Positions 20,231-30,066 of a DNA stretch of 64,000 nt are shown piece after piece. Position 1 is the first letter of the stretch. The number at the start of each line of letters is the position of its first letter. The DNA is from Planctomycetales bacterium (GTDB taxonomy: Bacteria > Planctomycetota > Planctomycetia > Planctomycetales > Planctomycetaceae): positions 24,554 to 88,553 of the forward strand of contig JAPLOA010000066.1 of the NCBI GenBank assembly GCA_026400835.1. The letters run 5' to 3'. A model generated the notes under the pieces. That model saw only the letters and a program-made list of their open reading frames with translations, ran no database searches and had not been told where the DNA came from. The translations under genes and the position numbers were made by a program.

Positions 20231-21670
20231 ATGCGCATTTCGATCGCTGTTATTCTCGCGTACCTGCATCTTGCAATTTATTCTCTGCCAGCCGCCGAAC
20301 AACGCACTTTACACATGAACTTTGTGTTCGTCGTGATCGACGACCTGGGCTGGGCTGATCTGTCGTGTTACGGCAGTAAGTTTCACGAAACTCCGCATCT
20401 GGATGCACTGGCCGCATCAGGAATGCGATTCACACAGGCCTACGCTGCTTGTCCCGTGTGCTCGCCAACTCGGGCCAGCATTATGACAGGACGACATCCG
20501 GTTCGTGTGGAAATCACAGACTGGATTCCGGGGCAGCAGGCGAAACGTGATGCCAATCATCGTTTCCTGCAGATCGAAGATCGCAACGAACTGCCGCTGG
20601 AAGAACAAACCATCGCTGAAGTCCTGCACTCAGCGGGATACCAAACATTCTTCGCCGGCAAATGGCATCTGGGTGGAGAAGAATTCCTTCCAACCGACCA
20701 GGGTTTTGATGTTAATCTCGGAGGTGCTCACTACGGTCAGCCTCCGGCCGGCTACTTCGCGCCATGGAAGAACCCATGGCTGAAGGAACGCCACGACGGC
20801 GAATATCTGACGGAGCGACTGACAGAAGAATCTGTCTCATTCCTCCGCCAGCGAGATCCCTCGCGGCCGTTCCTGTTGTTCCTTTCTCACTATGATGTTC
20901 ACACTCCCATTCACAAAGATGAAAAGCATTTCGATCACTTGGCGGAGAAAGTGAAAGGGCTCAACGAAACATCGCCGGTGAAAGAACGGCGAGGTCTCTC
21001 AAGAACTCAACAGGACAATGCTCAGTATGCGAGCATGGTTTCCGCGATCGATGACAGCGTCGGAGCAATCATGGCCGCTTTGCATGAGCAGGGCCTGGAA
21101 GACTCCACAACGATTATCTTCACTTCCGACAACGGGGGCCTCTGTACTTTGGCGAAGCCCGGCCCAACCAGCAATCTGCCGCTGCGTTCCGGCAAAGGCT
21201 GGCTGTACGAAGGTGGTATTCGCGTTCCTCTGATTATCCGATCTCCGGCCGTTGCTAACCCCGGTGAGATTTGTGAGCAACCTGTACTCAGCACCGATTA
21301 CTTCCCGACAATGATCGATCTGGCGAAGCTTGAGCAGCCAGCCGAGACGCCGATTGATGGAATGTCGCTGGCCCCAATGTTATCCGGCAAGGTCATGACG
21401 CAAACGCGTCCTCTGGCCTGGCATTACCCGCACTATCATGGATCCGAATGGACTCCTGGCGCCGCATTTCGTAGCGGAGACTGGAAGGTCATCGAGTTCT
21501 ACGAATTCGGCGACGCAGAACTCTACAACCTGGCGACAGATCCCGGCGAACAGAAAAACCTCGCCATGCAGAACCCCGAAAAGCTTCAGGAACTTCAAAG
21601 TGCTCTGGCCGAATGGCAACAAACCTTAAACGCAAAAATGCCTGAGCCAAATCCTGAGTGGAAACCGTAA
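20231..21670 (+). CDS. Exported sulfatase (formylglycine type)
   Basis: Second type I sulfatase, same subfamily as the one at 11181. Signal peptide at residues 1-22, metal motif FVVIDDLGWADLSCYG, formylglycine site CSPTR with C77, and FTSDNGG. The strings HETP, YAACPVCSPTRAS, HLGGEEFLPTDQGFDVN and LRSGKGWLYEGGIR are shared with the paralogue, pointing to duplication and related substrates. ATG 20231 is preferred to an upstream in-frame start at 20135 because it opens on the signal peptide. Sulfated polysaccharide or glycoconjugate breakdown is inferred. Confidence 0.92.
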   Translation: MRISIAVILAYLHLAIYSLPAAEQRTLHMNFVFVVIDDLGWADLSCYGSKFHETPHLDALAASGMRFTQAYAACPVCSPTRASIMTGRHPVRVEITDWIPGQQAKRDANHRFLQIEDRNELPLEEQTIAEVLHSAGYQTFFAGKWHLGGEEFLPTDQGFDVNLGGAHYGQPPAGYFAPWKNPWLKERHDGEYLTERLTEESVSFLRQRDPSRPFLLFLSHYDVHTPIHKDEKHFDHLAEKVKGLNETSPVKERRGLSRTQQDNAQYASMVSAIDDSVGAIMAALHEQGLEDSTTIIFTSDNGGLCTLAKPGPTSNLPLRSGKGWLYEGGIRVPLIIRSPAVANPGEICEQPVLSTDYFPTMIDLAKLEQPAETPIDGMSLAPMLSGKVMTQTRPLAWHYPHYHGSEWTPGAAFRSGDWKVIEFYEFGDAELYNLATDPGEQKNLAMQNPEKLQELQSALAEWQQTLNAKMPEPNPEWKP

Positions 21671-22013
21671 GATTACATCCGGTGAATAACTATCAAAGGG
21701 AAGCATGCGTGTCGATCAAGGTTTTGTAGACAAAACTGAAAGATTGCGTTCAACAACGATCTACCCTGATCAGTGCACAACACGATTTGATTCGGTCTTC
21801 AAAGACAGCAAGATCCGGATCCCAATCGCAACCTTGCCCCGTGGCCTTGTATTGAAATTTTTCGGTCCCTGAATGTTTCGGTCAACAGATCAGACCATGT
21901 TGCGGACACTGCTGAAGAAACGGGTGCCATGTACAACAGAAAGCCCCTCCACGTTTCGCCATCGCCCTTTTTCGAGGACCACGCATTCGGAGTTGAGCTC
22001 CCGGAATCCAACG
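21671..22013. other. Intergenic, nothing recognised
   Basis: About 340 bases between convergent genes up to the pfk terminator. No repeat, RNA gene or credible small gene seen. Confidence 0.4.
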
Positions 22014-22051
22014 AAAAAACGCCGAGGACTTCTTTGGAAGTTCTCGGCGTC
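22014..22051 (-). terminator. Rho-independent terminator of the pfk gene
   Basis: Read on the minus strand: GACGCCGAGAACTTC, short loop, GAAGTCCTCGGCG, then six T. It lies about 40 bases past the pfk stop codon. Strong GC stem and T run make this a clear intrinsic terminator. Confidence 0.88.
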
Positions 22052-22090
22052 CTTTATGTTTTCAGCCAACAACGGTTCGTACCGCCTCAC

Positions 22091-23350
22091 CTATTCGCCC
22101 GAGCTGCTTTCAAGGAAGCGAGCCAGCTTGTGGAAGTCGCTATTGTGCTTGATGAAGCGGACGACTGTCACCAAAGTCTGCGGATCAACCAGCTGTTCGA
22201 AAGGCACAAAGTGCAGATCCAGCTGTCCTGACACAGACACCATCGCACCATTGAGCTTCTCTTCGCACAGGGCTCGGTAAGCACCAACGCCCAACTGGCT
22301 GCCCAGCATCACGTCGAATGCATGAGGGCGAGCACATCGGCATTCGTAACCCAACTGAAGACCGGTCACCTTGCGTTTCAGGCCTGTCTGCTTTGCAAAC
22401 TCGGCCATAATTCGCTTGGCGAACATCTTGCCCAGGTCAACATTGGCGACCGAAATGTGACCGTGATCGTCGCGAGGCACGTCCTTCAGAACGTCGTCTG
22501 ACAGGAACTCAGCCAGCCCTTCGGCCAGTACGACGACGCCATATTCCTTGCCTTCTTTCTCCTGTCGATGTCGCATCATGCGGACAATTTTCCCGACGAC
22601 TTTATCGATATCCATCACCTTGCGCTTAGGTGTGGAGTCGGGTGTCAGATACTCACCCGTCATGTCTTCCACGCTCAGCACCATGTTGGCTTCGCCGGAG
22701 ATCGCTGCTCCATACGCCAGCCAGCCGGCACTACGTCCCATGCTTTCAACCACGAAGTACGCACGAGCTGCTTCGGCATCGGCGTGCAGGTTGCGAATTT
22801 CGGTTCCCAACGTTTCCACGGCGGTGAAGTAACCGAACGTGAAATCGATTCCCATGTAGTCGTTATCGATGGTCTTGGGAACATGCACAATCGGCATCCG
22901 CTTCATGTCGGCCGGAAGACGATCCTGATACATCTTCAGCTTGTTGGCGGTCTTCAGAGTATCGTCGCCACCAATTGACACCAACGCATCAACACCGATG
23001 GATCGCAGAGCATCGTAGACGCGTTTCAGAGGAGCAGACTTTTCCGGATCACTGAGGTGATCCGGCGAAGTGATCTGCTTGCCTGGGTTGGCACGAGCCG
23101 TCCCGATGATGATGCCTTCCTTGCTGCGTGTTCGACGAAGAGAAACCTCGGTCAGGTTCTTGTAGTGCAATCCTTCCACCAGCGGCGTCGACGGTGAGTA
23201 TTCCATCAGATTGGAGTAGCCGTAGCGGATACCGACGACTTCAATGCCGTTGCGAATGCAGGAGATGGCACAGGTTGAAATGACCGCGTTGGCACCAGGA
23301 GCCGGACCACCAGCAAACAACAAGGCGACGCGCTTAATTCCGTGAGACAT
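22091..23350 (-). CDS. Phosphofructokinase, pyrophosphate-dependent type
   Basis: Interconverts fructose 6-phosphate and fructose 1,6-bisphosphate. Two signatures decide the phosphoryl donor: GGDD at 127-130 (ATP enzymes have GGDG) and PKTIDND at 158-164 with Lys159 (ATP enzymes have Gly), both marks of PPi-dependent enzymes. The family MGRSAGWLA and the active-site AFAKQ..LQLGYECRCARP region are present. Length 419 fits. A PPi enzyme is reversible and can serve glycolysis and gluconeogenesis. Donor use is inferred from residues, not measured. Confidence 0.9.
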   Translation of the reverse strand: MSHGIKRVALLFAGGPAPGANAVISTCAISCIRNGIEVVGIRYGYSNLMEYSPSTPLVEGLHYKNLTEVSLRRTRSKEGIIIGTARANPGKQITSPDHLSDPEKSAPLKRVYDALRSIGVDALVSIGGDDTLKTANKLKMYQDRLPADMKRMPIVHVPKTIDNDYMGIDFTFGYFTAVETLGTEIRNLHADAEAARAYFVVESMGRSAGWLAYGAAISGEANMVLSVEDMTGEYLTPDSTPKRKVMDIDKVVGKIVRMMRHRQEKEGKEYGVVVLAEGLAEFLSDDVLKDVPRDDHGHISVANVDLGKMFAKRIMAEFAKQTGLKRKVTGLQLGYECRCARPHAFDVMLGSQLGVGAYRALCEEKLNGAMVSVSGQLDLHFVPFEQLVDPQTLVTVVRFIKHNSDFHKLARFLESSSGE

Positions 23351-23446
23351 GAACCGTTTTCCTTATGGACAGATTGGAGAAATGATGGGTGTCATGGGCC
23401 GTTGACTGACCGAAAACACGGGTGCATGATCACACCCGATGATGAG

Positions 23447-23501
23447 TACGACGGGCATTCCTGCCCGTCGAATCTCGTCGGACAAGAATGTCCAACCTAC
23501 G
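23447..23501 (-). repeat. GTAGGTTGGACATTC repeat, copy 1 (reversed)
   Basis: About 55 bases holding two hairpins: ACGGGCATTCCTGCCCGT and GTCGGACAAGAATGTCC, ending in AACCTAC. The reverse complement resembles 55947-56003, and its second hairpin recurs at 42587-42610. Located between accC and pfk. Confidence 0.75.
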
Positions 23502-23555
23502 TTCATGCCACACGATCCGCGTAACCAGTCCCGTCTCAATCAACAGTGACTGATT

Positions 23556-24893
23556 CTAAAATGTGCGTTCGACGAAGGTCGTGTCGATATTGAAGTCGAC
23601 GAAGTCCGCGTGGCTGAACATCTTCCGAGCCAGCGGCAGTGTCGTCGCGATTCCCTCGATCACGAACTCACGCAAACAACGTCGCATACACTGAATCGCT
23701 TCTTCGCGTGTGGGCTTGTGAACAATCAGCTTTCCGATCATCGAGTCGTAATACGGGCTGATCGTGTAGCCTTCGTAAACATGTGAATCGAAGCGAACAC
23801 CCGGGCCGCCTGGCAGACGGAGTTTCGTAATCGTCCCCGGACTTCCTCGGAAGCCATTGTCCGGGTCTTCCGCGTTGACTCGAAGTTCGATCGCACAACC
23901 CGTGTGCTTGATGTCTTCCTGCTTGAACGGCAACTTTTCGCCAGCTGCGATGAGAATCTGCTGCTTGATCAGATCGATGCCTGTAACAAGTTCCGTCACA
24001 GGATGCTCAACCTGAATTCGAGCATTCACTTCGATGAAGTAGAAGTTGAAATTCTTATCAACGATGAACTCACAGGTACCAGCATTTGTGTAGCCGGCTT
24101 CGCGAACCAGATTCACTGCACAGTCACAAATCTTCCTGCGAACTTCCGCTGGAAGTTTTGGGGCCGGACTTTCTTCAATCAGCTTCTGGTGACGCCGCTG
24201 CATTGAGCAGTCACGTTCCCACAGGTGCACAACATTGCCATGGTTGTCGGCCAGAATCTGGACTTCCACGTGGCGAGGTCGCTCGACGTATTTCTCCAGA
24301 TAAACACCCGCGTTCTTGAATGCCTTTTCGGCTTCAGCGCTGGCCGCCTGGAGTCCGGCTCGCAGCGAGATCTCATTCCCGGCAACTCGCATCCCTTTGC
24401 CACCACCGCCAGCCGTGGCTTTGATCAGCACGGGGTAGCCAATTCGATCGGCGACTCGCACGGCTTCTTCAACATCTGAGATCAAGCCATCGCTGCCTGG
24501 TACACAGGGCACACCGGCCTTCATTGCGATTTCACGAGCACTGACTTTGTCGCCAAGCTGCTGCATTGCCTGCACCGGAGGACCGATGAATTCAATATTG
24601 CAGCTGCGGCAGACTTCGGCAAAGTGCGAATTCTCCGCGAGGAATCCGTAGCCTGGATGAACGGCTTGCACATTGCCGATTTCAGCCGCGCTGATGATTC
24701 GGTTGATCTGCAGGTAGCTCTCCATCGCCTGAGCAGGTCCGATACACCATGCCTCGTCCGCCAGTTCCAGATAATGAGCGCCACGATCGGCTTCACTGTA
24801 AACGGCAACGGTCTCAATGCCCAGTTCCCGGCAGGCCCGGATAATTCGAAGGGCAATCTCGCCTCGGTTCGCGACCAGAATTCTCTGAAACAT
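23556..24893 (-). CDS. accC: Acetyl-CoA carboxylase, biotin carboxylase subunit
   Basis: Carboxylates the biotin on AccB using ATP and bicarbonate, first step of fatty acid synthesis. Starts [20 protein letters not shown] as in the family; ATP-grasp loop GGGGKG at 162-167; [17 protein letters not shown], catalytic [14 protein letters not shown] and the C-terminal [11 protein letters not shown] region. Length 445 is standard. It lies 243 bases downstream of accB in the same direction, and is the last gene of the peptidase-accB-accC row. The long accB-accC gap is unusual and holds a GGTTCTGAACC inverted repeat near 25058. Confidence 0.96.
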   Translation of the reverse strand: MFQRILVANRGEIALRIIRACRELGIETVAVYSEADRGAHYLELADEAWCIGPAQAMESYLQINRIISAAEIGNVQAVHPGYGFLAENSHFAEVCRSCNIEFIGPPVQAMQQLGDKVSAREIAMKAGVPCVPGSDGLISDVEEAVRVADRIGYPVLIKATAGGGGKGMRVAGNEISLRAGLQAASAEAEKAFKNAGVYLEKYVERPRHVEVQILADNHGNVVHLWERDCSMQRRHQKLIEESPAPKLPAEVRRKICDCAVNLVREAGYTNAGTCEFIVDKNFNFYFIEVNARIQVEHPVTELVTGIDLIKQQILIAAGEKLPFKQEDIKHTGCAIELRVNAEDPDNGFRGSPGTITKLRLPGGPGVRFDSHVYEGYTISPYYDSMIGKLIVHKPTREEAIQCMRRCLREFVIEGIATTLPLARKMFSHADFVDFNIDTTFVERTF

Positions 24894-25136
24894 GGTGTGC
24901 TCAGCTCAAAAACAAACAAGTTAGCCGGCAGTTCATCCGGCATACAGCAGCAAAGAAACACAGCGACAGACAGCAGGCTCTGCAAAAAAGCCGTGAACCA
25001 TTCGAGCGGTCGGTCGAGGTCGGCAATTGGGTTTCGTTTTGCCAGCCAGTTCGCGCTAGCGTCCGGTTCTGAACCGTGGGCTACGCCTGGCGGCTAACTC
25101 CTTAAACCCTCTTTAAAACCTTGACAGAGCAATAGA

Positions 25137-25649
25137 CTAGAGAGGTTCGATTCTGAAGAGTGGCTGGTTAAATCCAACGGCATCACCGTTCTCAACCAGA
25201 ATCTCCAGAATACGACCGGACTTCTCAGCCTGAATCTGGTTGAACACTTTCATCGCTTCGATAATGCAGATGACCGTGTCAGCCTTCACAACAGAGCCTA
25301 CCGACACGAACGGAGGATCTTCCGGGCTGGCTGCAGTGTAGAACGTGCCCACAGCCGGCGCATTGATCGTGATCCCAACTGGTGCGGCTGGAGCAGCAGC
25401 GGCTGCAACCGGTGCACTAGCCGCAGCGGGTGCCGCGACCGGAGCAGCCTGCATCATCGGTGCAGGCGCGAATCCTTGAGTAAACGTCGGTGCCGCGTAT
25501 CGCGGACCGCGGCGAATCTTCCAGGACTCTTCTTCGTTCTGAAGGTTCACTTCAGACACATCAAACTTTTCCATCAGCTGCAGGAGCTTACGGAATTTAT
25601 CGAGATCGAAGGACTCGCCCTTTTCTTCGTTTTCCACGGATTTCGCCAT
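25137..25649 (-). CDS. accB: Biotin carboxyl carrier protein of acetyl-CoA carboxylase
   Basis: Carries biotin between the carboxylase and transferase subunits. The biotinyl domain at about 92-170 has EAMKV with Lys134 as the attachment site. An Ala/Pro-rich flexible linker (about 60-92) joins it to an N-terminal helical part (LRKLLQLMEKFDVSEVNLQ-like) that binds AccC. Length 170 is normal. It lies between the Xaa-Pro peptidase (upstream, 149-base gap containing a hairpin) and accC, the common bacterial arrangement. Confidence 0.95.
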   Translation of the reverse strand: MAKSVENEEKGESFDLDKFRKLLQLMEKFDVSEVNLQNEEESWKIRRGPRYAAPTFTQGFAPAPMMQAAPVAAPAAASAPVAAAAAPAAPVGITINAPAVGTFYTAASPEDPPFVSVGSVVKADTVICIIEAMKVFNQIQAEKSGRILEILVENGDAVGFNQPLFRIEPL

Positions 25650-25715
25650 ATGAAAATTGCCTCCAGACGCGAAAACTCAGCGCCTTGTCTGATACGTACG
25701 AACGACTACCGCAAG

Positions 25716-25744
25716 AATCCCGGCTTTTCCAGAAAGCCAGGATT
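25716..25744 (-). promoter_or_regulatory. Strong hairpin upstream of accB
   Basis: Arms of 12 bases (25716-25727 and 25733-25744) pair with one mismatch around a 5-base loop. It lies in the accB leader, about 70 bases before the start codon. No T run follows on the minus strand, so it is more likely a leader structure or processing site than a terminator. Confidence 0.45.
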
Positions 25745-25798
25745 CACTCGACAGCGAAGTCGTTCCAAAGAGCACGCAGGATCGTGAACTCCTCGGAT

Positions 25799-26908
25799 TT
25801 ATGCAAGGAAAGGAACGATTGCCTCTTCGAATTCGCGAGGAACGTTCGACAAAACCTCATTTCCGTCCGGGGTCAGCAGGAGATCATCCTCGATCCGGAC
25901 CCCGAATTTTCCTGGCAAATAGATTCCAGGCTCCACGGTCACCAGCATCCCGACCTCAAAGATCTGCTCCGAAAGTGGGCTCATGCGGACCGATTCATGG
26001 ATTTCGAGGCCAAAACCGTGGCCCAGGCCGTGGCCGAAATTCTTGCCAAAACCAGCGTCTGCGATAATTCCTCGCGCAATCTTGTCGACGTCCGCACATC
26101 TTACCCCCGGACGAATCGCCTGAATCGCCGCCTGTTGAGCCTTCAGCACCGTGTTGTAAACCTGCTCCATTAAACGAGTTGGCTTTCCCGTGATCAGTAC
26201 TCGCGTCAAGTCGCTGCGATAGTGAGATTTCACTTCGGCACCCCAGTCGATCAGCAGCACTGGACTCTCAGAAACACATCGGCGCCCGGCATGAGCATGC
26301 GGCAGAGCAGACGTCGGGCCGACACCCACGATGGGCTCAAAAGCCGGCCCCGTAGATCCGAAACTCCGCATCGCTGCTTCCAGCAGAAACCGGATTTCTG
26401 TCTCCGTCTGATTCGGGCGAAGCGAACTGCGAACAACGGCAAAACCTCGTTCCGCAATACGCATCGCTTCACGAGTCTGCTCGATCTCCCACTTATCTTT
26501 GACCTCTCGCAGCCGTTCCACAAGTCCGCTGGTCGCGACAATCTCTGCAGAGACAATTTTCTTTGCCAGCGACGAATGCTGCGACAACGTCACGTAGTCC
26601 GCTTCGATGCCGACTCGCTTTGCTCGGGCCTTCGCAATTAAGCGGGCCGCATGATCATCCAAAGTGCTGGCCGCATCGCGAATCTCGGCATCAAGCCCGG
26701 GACATTCGTCGGCCAATTGCGTTTCGTACCGCGTATCACTCAGGATGACGGTTGTTGAAGACGACAGAAACAGCCATCCCGATGATCCAGAGAACCCCGT
26801 GAGATATCGAACATTGCTGGGCCCGGTCACCAGCAGACTGTCGACAGACGCTTCTTTGAGTTTTCGCAACAGGCGATTTCGCCGAGTTTCGTAGTTGGGG
26901 CCGGTCAT
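25799..26908 (-). CDS. Xaa-Pro aminopeptidase (M24 family)
   Basis: Cytoplasmic metallopeptidase removing an N-terminal residue before proline. An N-terminal creatinase-like domain (VDSLLVTGPSNVRYLTGFSGSSGWL) precedes a pita-bread catalytic domain with metal ligands in LIDWGAEVKSHYRSDLTR, FGHGLGHGFGLEIHE, VEPGIYLPG and RIEDDLLL. Length 369 matches the PepQ/YpdF type. Adjacent to accB, a frequent gene order in bacteria where pepP/pepQ, efp and acc genes cluster; efp is not in the window. Confidence 0.92.
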   Translation of the reverse strand: MTGPNYETRRNRLLRKLKEASVDSLLVTGPSNVRYLTGFSGSSGWLFLSSSTTVILSDTRYETQLADECPGLDAEIRDAASTLDDHAARLIAKARAKRVGIEADYVTLSQHSSLAKKIVSAEIVATSGLVERLREVKDKWEIEQTREAMRIAERGFAVVRSSLRPNQTETEIRFLLEAAMRSFGSTGPAFEPIVGVGPTSALPHAHAGRRCVSESPVLLIDWGAEVKSHYRSDLTRVLITGKPTRLMEQVYNTVLKAQQAAIQAIRPGVRCADVDKIARGIIADAGFGKNFGHGLGHGFGLEIHESVRMSPLSEQIFEVGMLVTVEPGIYLPGKFGVRIEDDLLLTPDGNEVLSNVPREFEEAIVPFLA

Positions 26909-27052
26909 GGCTCAATGTTCCTGATACTTATGTGTTCAAATCTGTATTTAAAGCGTGACGGCGCGAGCCGTCCAGTGCGTGTCAATTTTTGAAAAGTACT
27001 GACGAGATACCACGTCTCATTCTTCTGCTTGCGAAGGAATCGTCGTGCAGCT

Positions 27053-27120
27053 CGTAGTGCTGGCTTCAGCCAGCAAATTCTTGAACCGGAACAACAATGC
27101 CGACTGAAGTCGGCACTACG
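27053..27120 (+). repeat. Two-hairpin dispersed repeat, copy 2
   Basis: Same element as at 16611-16680: CGTAGTGCTGGCTTCAGCC at the left, GACTGAAGTCGGCACTACG at the right, with a different centre. It lies between the oxidoreductase and peptidase genes, both on the minus strand. Confidence 0.85.
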
Positions 27121-27181
27121 ACCTCACTCAAAAACCGGGTCAACAAAATCGCCGCCAACACATAACTTCGCATCCAAACGA

Positions 27182-27216
27182 CAGAGGCCCGACTTCGTAA
27201 AAAAGCCGAGCCTCTG
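27182..27216 (-). terminator. Probable terminator hairpin after oxidoreductase gene
   Basis: CAGAGGCCCGAC (27182-27193) pairs with GCCGAGCCTCTG (27205-27216), nearly perfectly, 34 bases past the stop. Read on the minus strand the T run lies in the loop, not after the stem, so an intrinsic terminator is uncertain. Confidence 0.45.
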
Positions 27217-27249
27217 ATCTATAACGAGTGTTGATCGCAGTGATCAAAC

Positions 27250-28356
27250 TCAACCCAGGTCGGCCTTAATATCAATCCATCGTCGCTGTTCAAAGGATTC
27301 CAGCACGGCATCGGCAATCGCCTGAGCTGATGCACCGTCATGGAAGCCTGGCACAGCGTCACGCTCTTCGATGATGGCCGAGGTCAGTTCCCAGACCAGG
27401 TCATAGCGGAACACAGTGCTTGGTGAACCCTGCGATGGATCACGCGGACTTCCCGGAGCGACCAGGAACTCTTTCGGCACTGCCAGCTTCTCCATATCCT
27501 TGCCGTTGCGAGACAGGATAATGTTGTTCGGATCCGTAAGCTGATAAGCGGCCGAACCTTCGCTGCAATTCACTTCTGCCCATTCGTAGCCGACGCCTTT
27601 ATTGTTGTGGCCCTTCATCAGCGTACTGCCTTCCCAGACTCCAACAGCGCCGCTTTCGAAAAAGCCGATAAGGCTGGACCAGTCATCAACCTCTGACGGA
27701 GGACAAGGCTTTCCATCGGCTGTCTTATCGCGCGGAACGAACTGAGCCACGGCACCACAGATCGACTTAATCGGCCCCAGCAGATCCTGAGCAAAATCGA
27801 TACGATGAATTGTCATGTCGAACAAGTCACCAGCACCGGCTAACTTCTTGATCTGACGCCAGCCCCAGCTTGTTTCCGGGAGATCCAGAAAGCGCTGACT
27901 GCGAAAATGGCGAGGCGTGCCCAGAGCACCACTGCTCACCAGATGCCTCACGTATCGCATTGAAGGAGCAAACCGATAAGTGAAGGCCGTCATGTGGCGA
28001 ACATTGGCATCGCGAGCTGCCCGGTACATTTCAGCAGACTCAGCAAAGTTCAGCCCCAGCGGCTTTTCACACATCACATGCTTACCATTCTTCGCGCACT
28101 CCAGAGCCTGCTCGTGATGCACAAAGTTAGGGGTTGCGATGATCACCGCATCGACATCCGGATCGGCCGCCAGTTGACGATAGTCCGAATACGTTTTGAC
28201 CGGGCCCCACTCCTTTGCTCGTTGTGCCATCAGAGCTTCATTCGGATCACAGATCGCCACCAGTGACGCGCGAGGATCGAGCTTGATTCCGGGCACATGA
28301 TGAAAATCAGAAACCGCTCCGGCACCAATAATTCCGTATCGAACATGAGTGGGCAT
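27250..28356 (-). CDS. Gfo/Idh/MocA family oxidoreductase
   Basis: NAD(P)-dependent sugar or inositol dehydrogenase-like protein. The N-terminal Rossmann motif GIIGAGAVSDFHH (residues 8-20) binds the cofactor, and HVMCEKPLG carries the conserved Lys of the EKP motif. The C-terminal alpha/beta domain covers about residues 130-340. No signal peptide, so it is cytoplasmic, unlike many planctomycete relatives that have a Tat signal. Planctomycetes encode dozens of these and the substrate cannot be read from sequence. Confidence 0.9.
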   Translation of the reverse strand: MPTHVRYGIIGAGAVSDFHHVPGIKLDPRASLVAICDPNEALMAQRAKEWGPVKTYSDYRQLAADPDVDAVIIATPNFVHHEQALECAKNGKHVMCEKPLGLNFAESAEMYRAARDANVRHMTAFTYRFAPSMRYVRHLVSSGALGTPRHFRSQRFLDLPETSWGWRQIKKLAGAGDLFDMTIHRIDFAQDLLGPIKSICGAVAQFVPRDKTADGKPCPPSEVDDWSSLIGFFESGAVGVWEGSTLMKGHNNKGVGYEWAEVNCSEGSAAYQLTDPNNIILSRNGKDMEKLAVPKEFLVAPGSPRDPSQGSPSTVFRYDLVWELTSAIIEERDAVPGFHDGASAQAIADAVLESFEQRRWIDIKADLG

Positions 28357-28414
28357 GATACTGTCTTTCCGACGTTCAAAATAAAGCGAGTGATCGATGA
28401 TGTCAGCCGGATCG

Positions 28415-29704
28415 TCATCTGGCTGAAAGGAAAAGTTCCCTCAAGCGGACCAAAGCCTGCTCACGGGTGGCAAGAAGTTCGTTGAGTTGTTCGTTGCGGA
28501 TTGTGGCGAGCAGTTCACGCACCACGGGTCCGGCCGGAACCCCCAGCCCCATGACATCTCGCCCGTCAATTAACGTGGCCGGCGCAAGGGTTTCCGGGGA
28601 TGTGCGCGAAAGGTAACGTCGACAGAATTCCGCGTCTACCGGATCTCTCCGGCAGGAACGAGCGATCGCCGATGATACATCCAGCAGCAATTTTGCATGG
28701 GGATGATTCAGCAGCGGCTTAAGAATGTGCAGCGGCTGGCTCGCGATGTTGTCCAGAACGGGCAGAGAATTCAGCAGCCAGCACACGCACTCCGTTTCTT
28801 CGTTCGACAACTTCAGCCGACGGCAGACCTCGTCGATCCGTGCAACTCGCCGTTTTGTCTCCTGTTCTCCAGAAGAATACAGAGGCCGCAGCAGAAGACT
28901 CAGAGCTGCCTCGAAACTTGCCGACTCCAGCAGTCCCAGCGCATCGAGTATCTCGTCCTGCTGAAGTAGTCCGCTGATCGACGTGATTTCCGGCAGCACT
29001 TCCGCAAACAGCGATGTCTCCTCCAACATCTTCACGGCGGTTGCACGAGTTGAATGCGAGAGCATCCGCCGCAACTCCTGAGCAATCCGCTCGACACTCA
29101 CCTGACTCAGCTCCGTCGCGAACTGGCGGATCGCATCAGCCGTTTGAATGTCGAGATGGAAACGAAACGTGGCGGCGAATCGCACGGCTCGCAGCATCCG
29201 CAGTTTGTCTTCGCGGAATCGATCCACCGGATCTCCAATCGCGCGGACAACTCCGGCCGCAAGGTCGTCTCGACCACCGACGTAGTCAATGACTTCATTC
29301 CGGATCGGATCGAAGAACAGCCCGTTGATCGTAAAGTCTCGGCGGCGAGCATCTTCTTCGGGACGACAAAACTGCACGGAGTTCGGTCGGCGTCCGTCGA
29401 GGTACTCGCCGTCACTGCGGAAGGTCGCGATTTCAATCTGACCGGCTGACTTTGTCGGACCAAGAACCATGACAACGCCAAAACTTGCACCAACCGGGAT
29501 TGTACGGCGAGTTCCGAAGATCCGAATCACTTCGTCCGGTGTCGCCGTGCTGGCAACGTCGTAGTCTTTGGGCGATTTTCCCAGCAATTGATCACGCACG
29601 CAGCCCCCAGCCCACAACGCTTCAAATCCAGCATCGCGCAATGTTTCGACAACGGAAACCGCAAACTGGCGTCTGGGATCAGAAGATGAGGCTGTGGTCG
29701 CCAT
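28415..29704 (-). CDS. CCA-adding / poly(A) polymerase family nucleotidyltransferase
   Basis: Class II nucleotidyltransferase that adds or repairs CCA at tRNA 3' ends, or a poly(A) polymerase. Head motif AGGCVRDQLLGKSPKDYDVAS supplies the metal-binding Asp pair; RRRDFTINGLFFDP, VVRAIGDPVDRFREDKLRMLRAVRFAA (neck) and a helical body follow. No HD domain is evident at the C-terminus. CCA and poly(A) enzymes share these motifs, so the choice is not certain, though no other CCA gene is seen here. Start ATG 29704. Confidence 0.85.
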   Translation of the reverse strand: MATTASSSDPRRQFAVSVVETLRDAGFEALWAGGCVRDQLLGKSPKDYDVASTATPDEVIRIFGTRRTIPVGASFGVVMVLGPTKSAGQIEIATFRSDGEYLDGRRPNSVQFCRPEEDARRRDFTINGLFFDPIRNEVIDYVGGRDDLAAGVVRAIGDPVDRFREDKLRMLRAVRFAATFRFHLDIQTADAIRQFATELSQVSVERIAQELRRMLSHSTRATAVKMLEETSLFAEVLPEITSISGLLQQDEILDALGLLESASFEAALSLLLRPLYSSGEQETKRRVARIDEVCRRLKLSNEETECVCWLLNSLPVLDNIASQPLHILKPLLNHPHAKLLLDVSSAIARSCRRDPVDAEFCRRYLSRTSPETLAPATLIDGRDVMGLGVPAGPVVRELLATIRNEQLNELLATREQALVRLRELFLSAR

Positions 29705-30066
29705 TGAATCGTTACTAAACAGAGAGCGTGTTTCAGGAAGCAGAACGCAGGCTTGAGCTGCCTCTGAAGAAAAACAGACACTGGTCTGCTCACCGCAGGC
29801 CTACAGATTTCGCAGGAAAACGCAGCGGTAGAGTTTTCCGGACTGGAGAATGATCTTTTTGGGGGCAATTGCCAGGGAATCGCAACTGTAAGCGAATAGC
29901 CGACTTCCGAGAACTCTTCGCTTCGGATGAGATCGAAAAGTATCGGCTGACACAGACGGGACCTCCTGCTAGGATCTCCGGTTCGTCTTCACTTCTCGAG
30001 AAGACACCGCCCTCCTCCGCCTTTTTATCGTCGAACGAAATTGGACGCAGCCCAACAGGCCGATTC

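Larger units (their letters stand above)
26909..27249. other. Intergenic with repeat and hairpin
   Basis: About 340 bases holding the dispersed two-hairpin repeat (27053-27120) and the hairpin after the oxidoreductase gene (27182-27216). No gene recognised. Confidence 0.5.
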
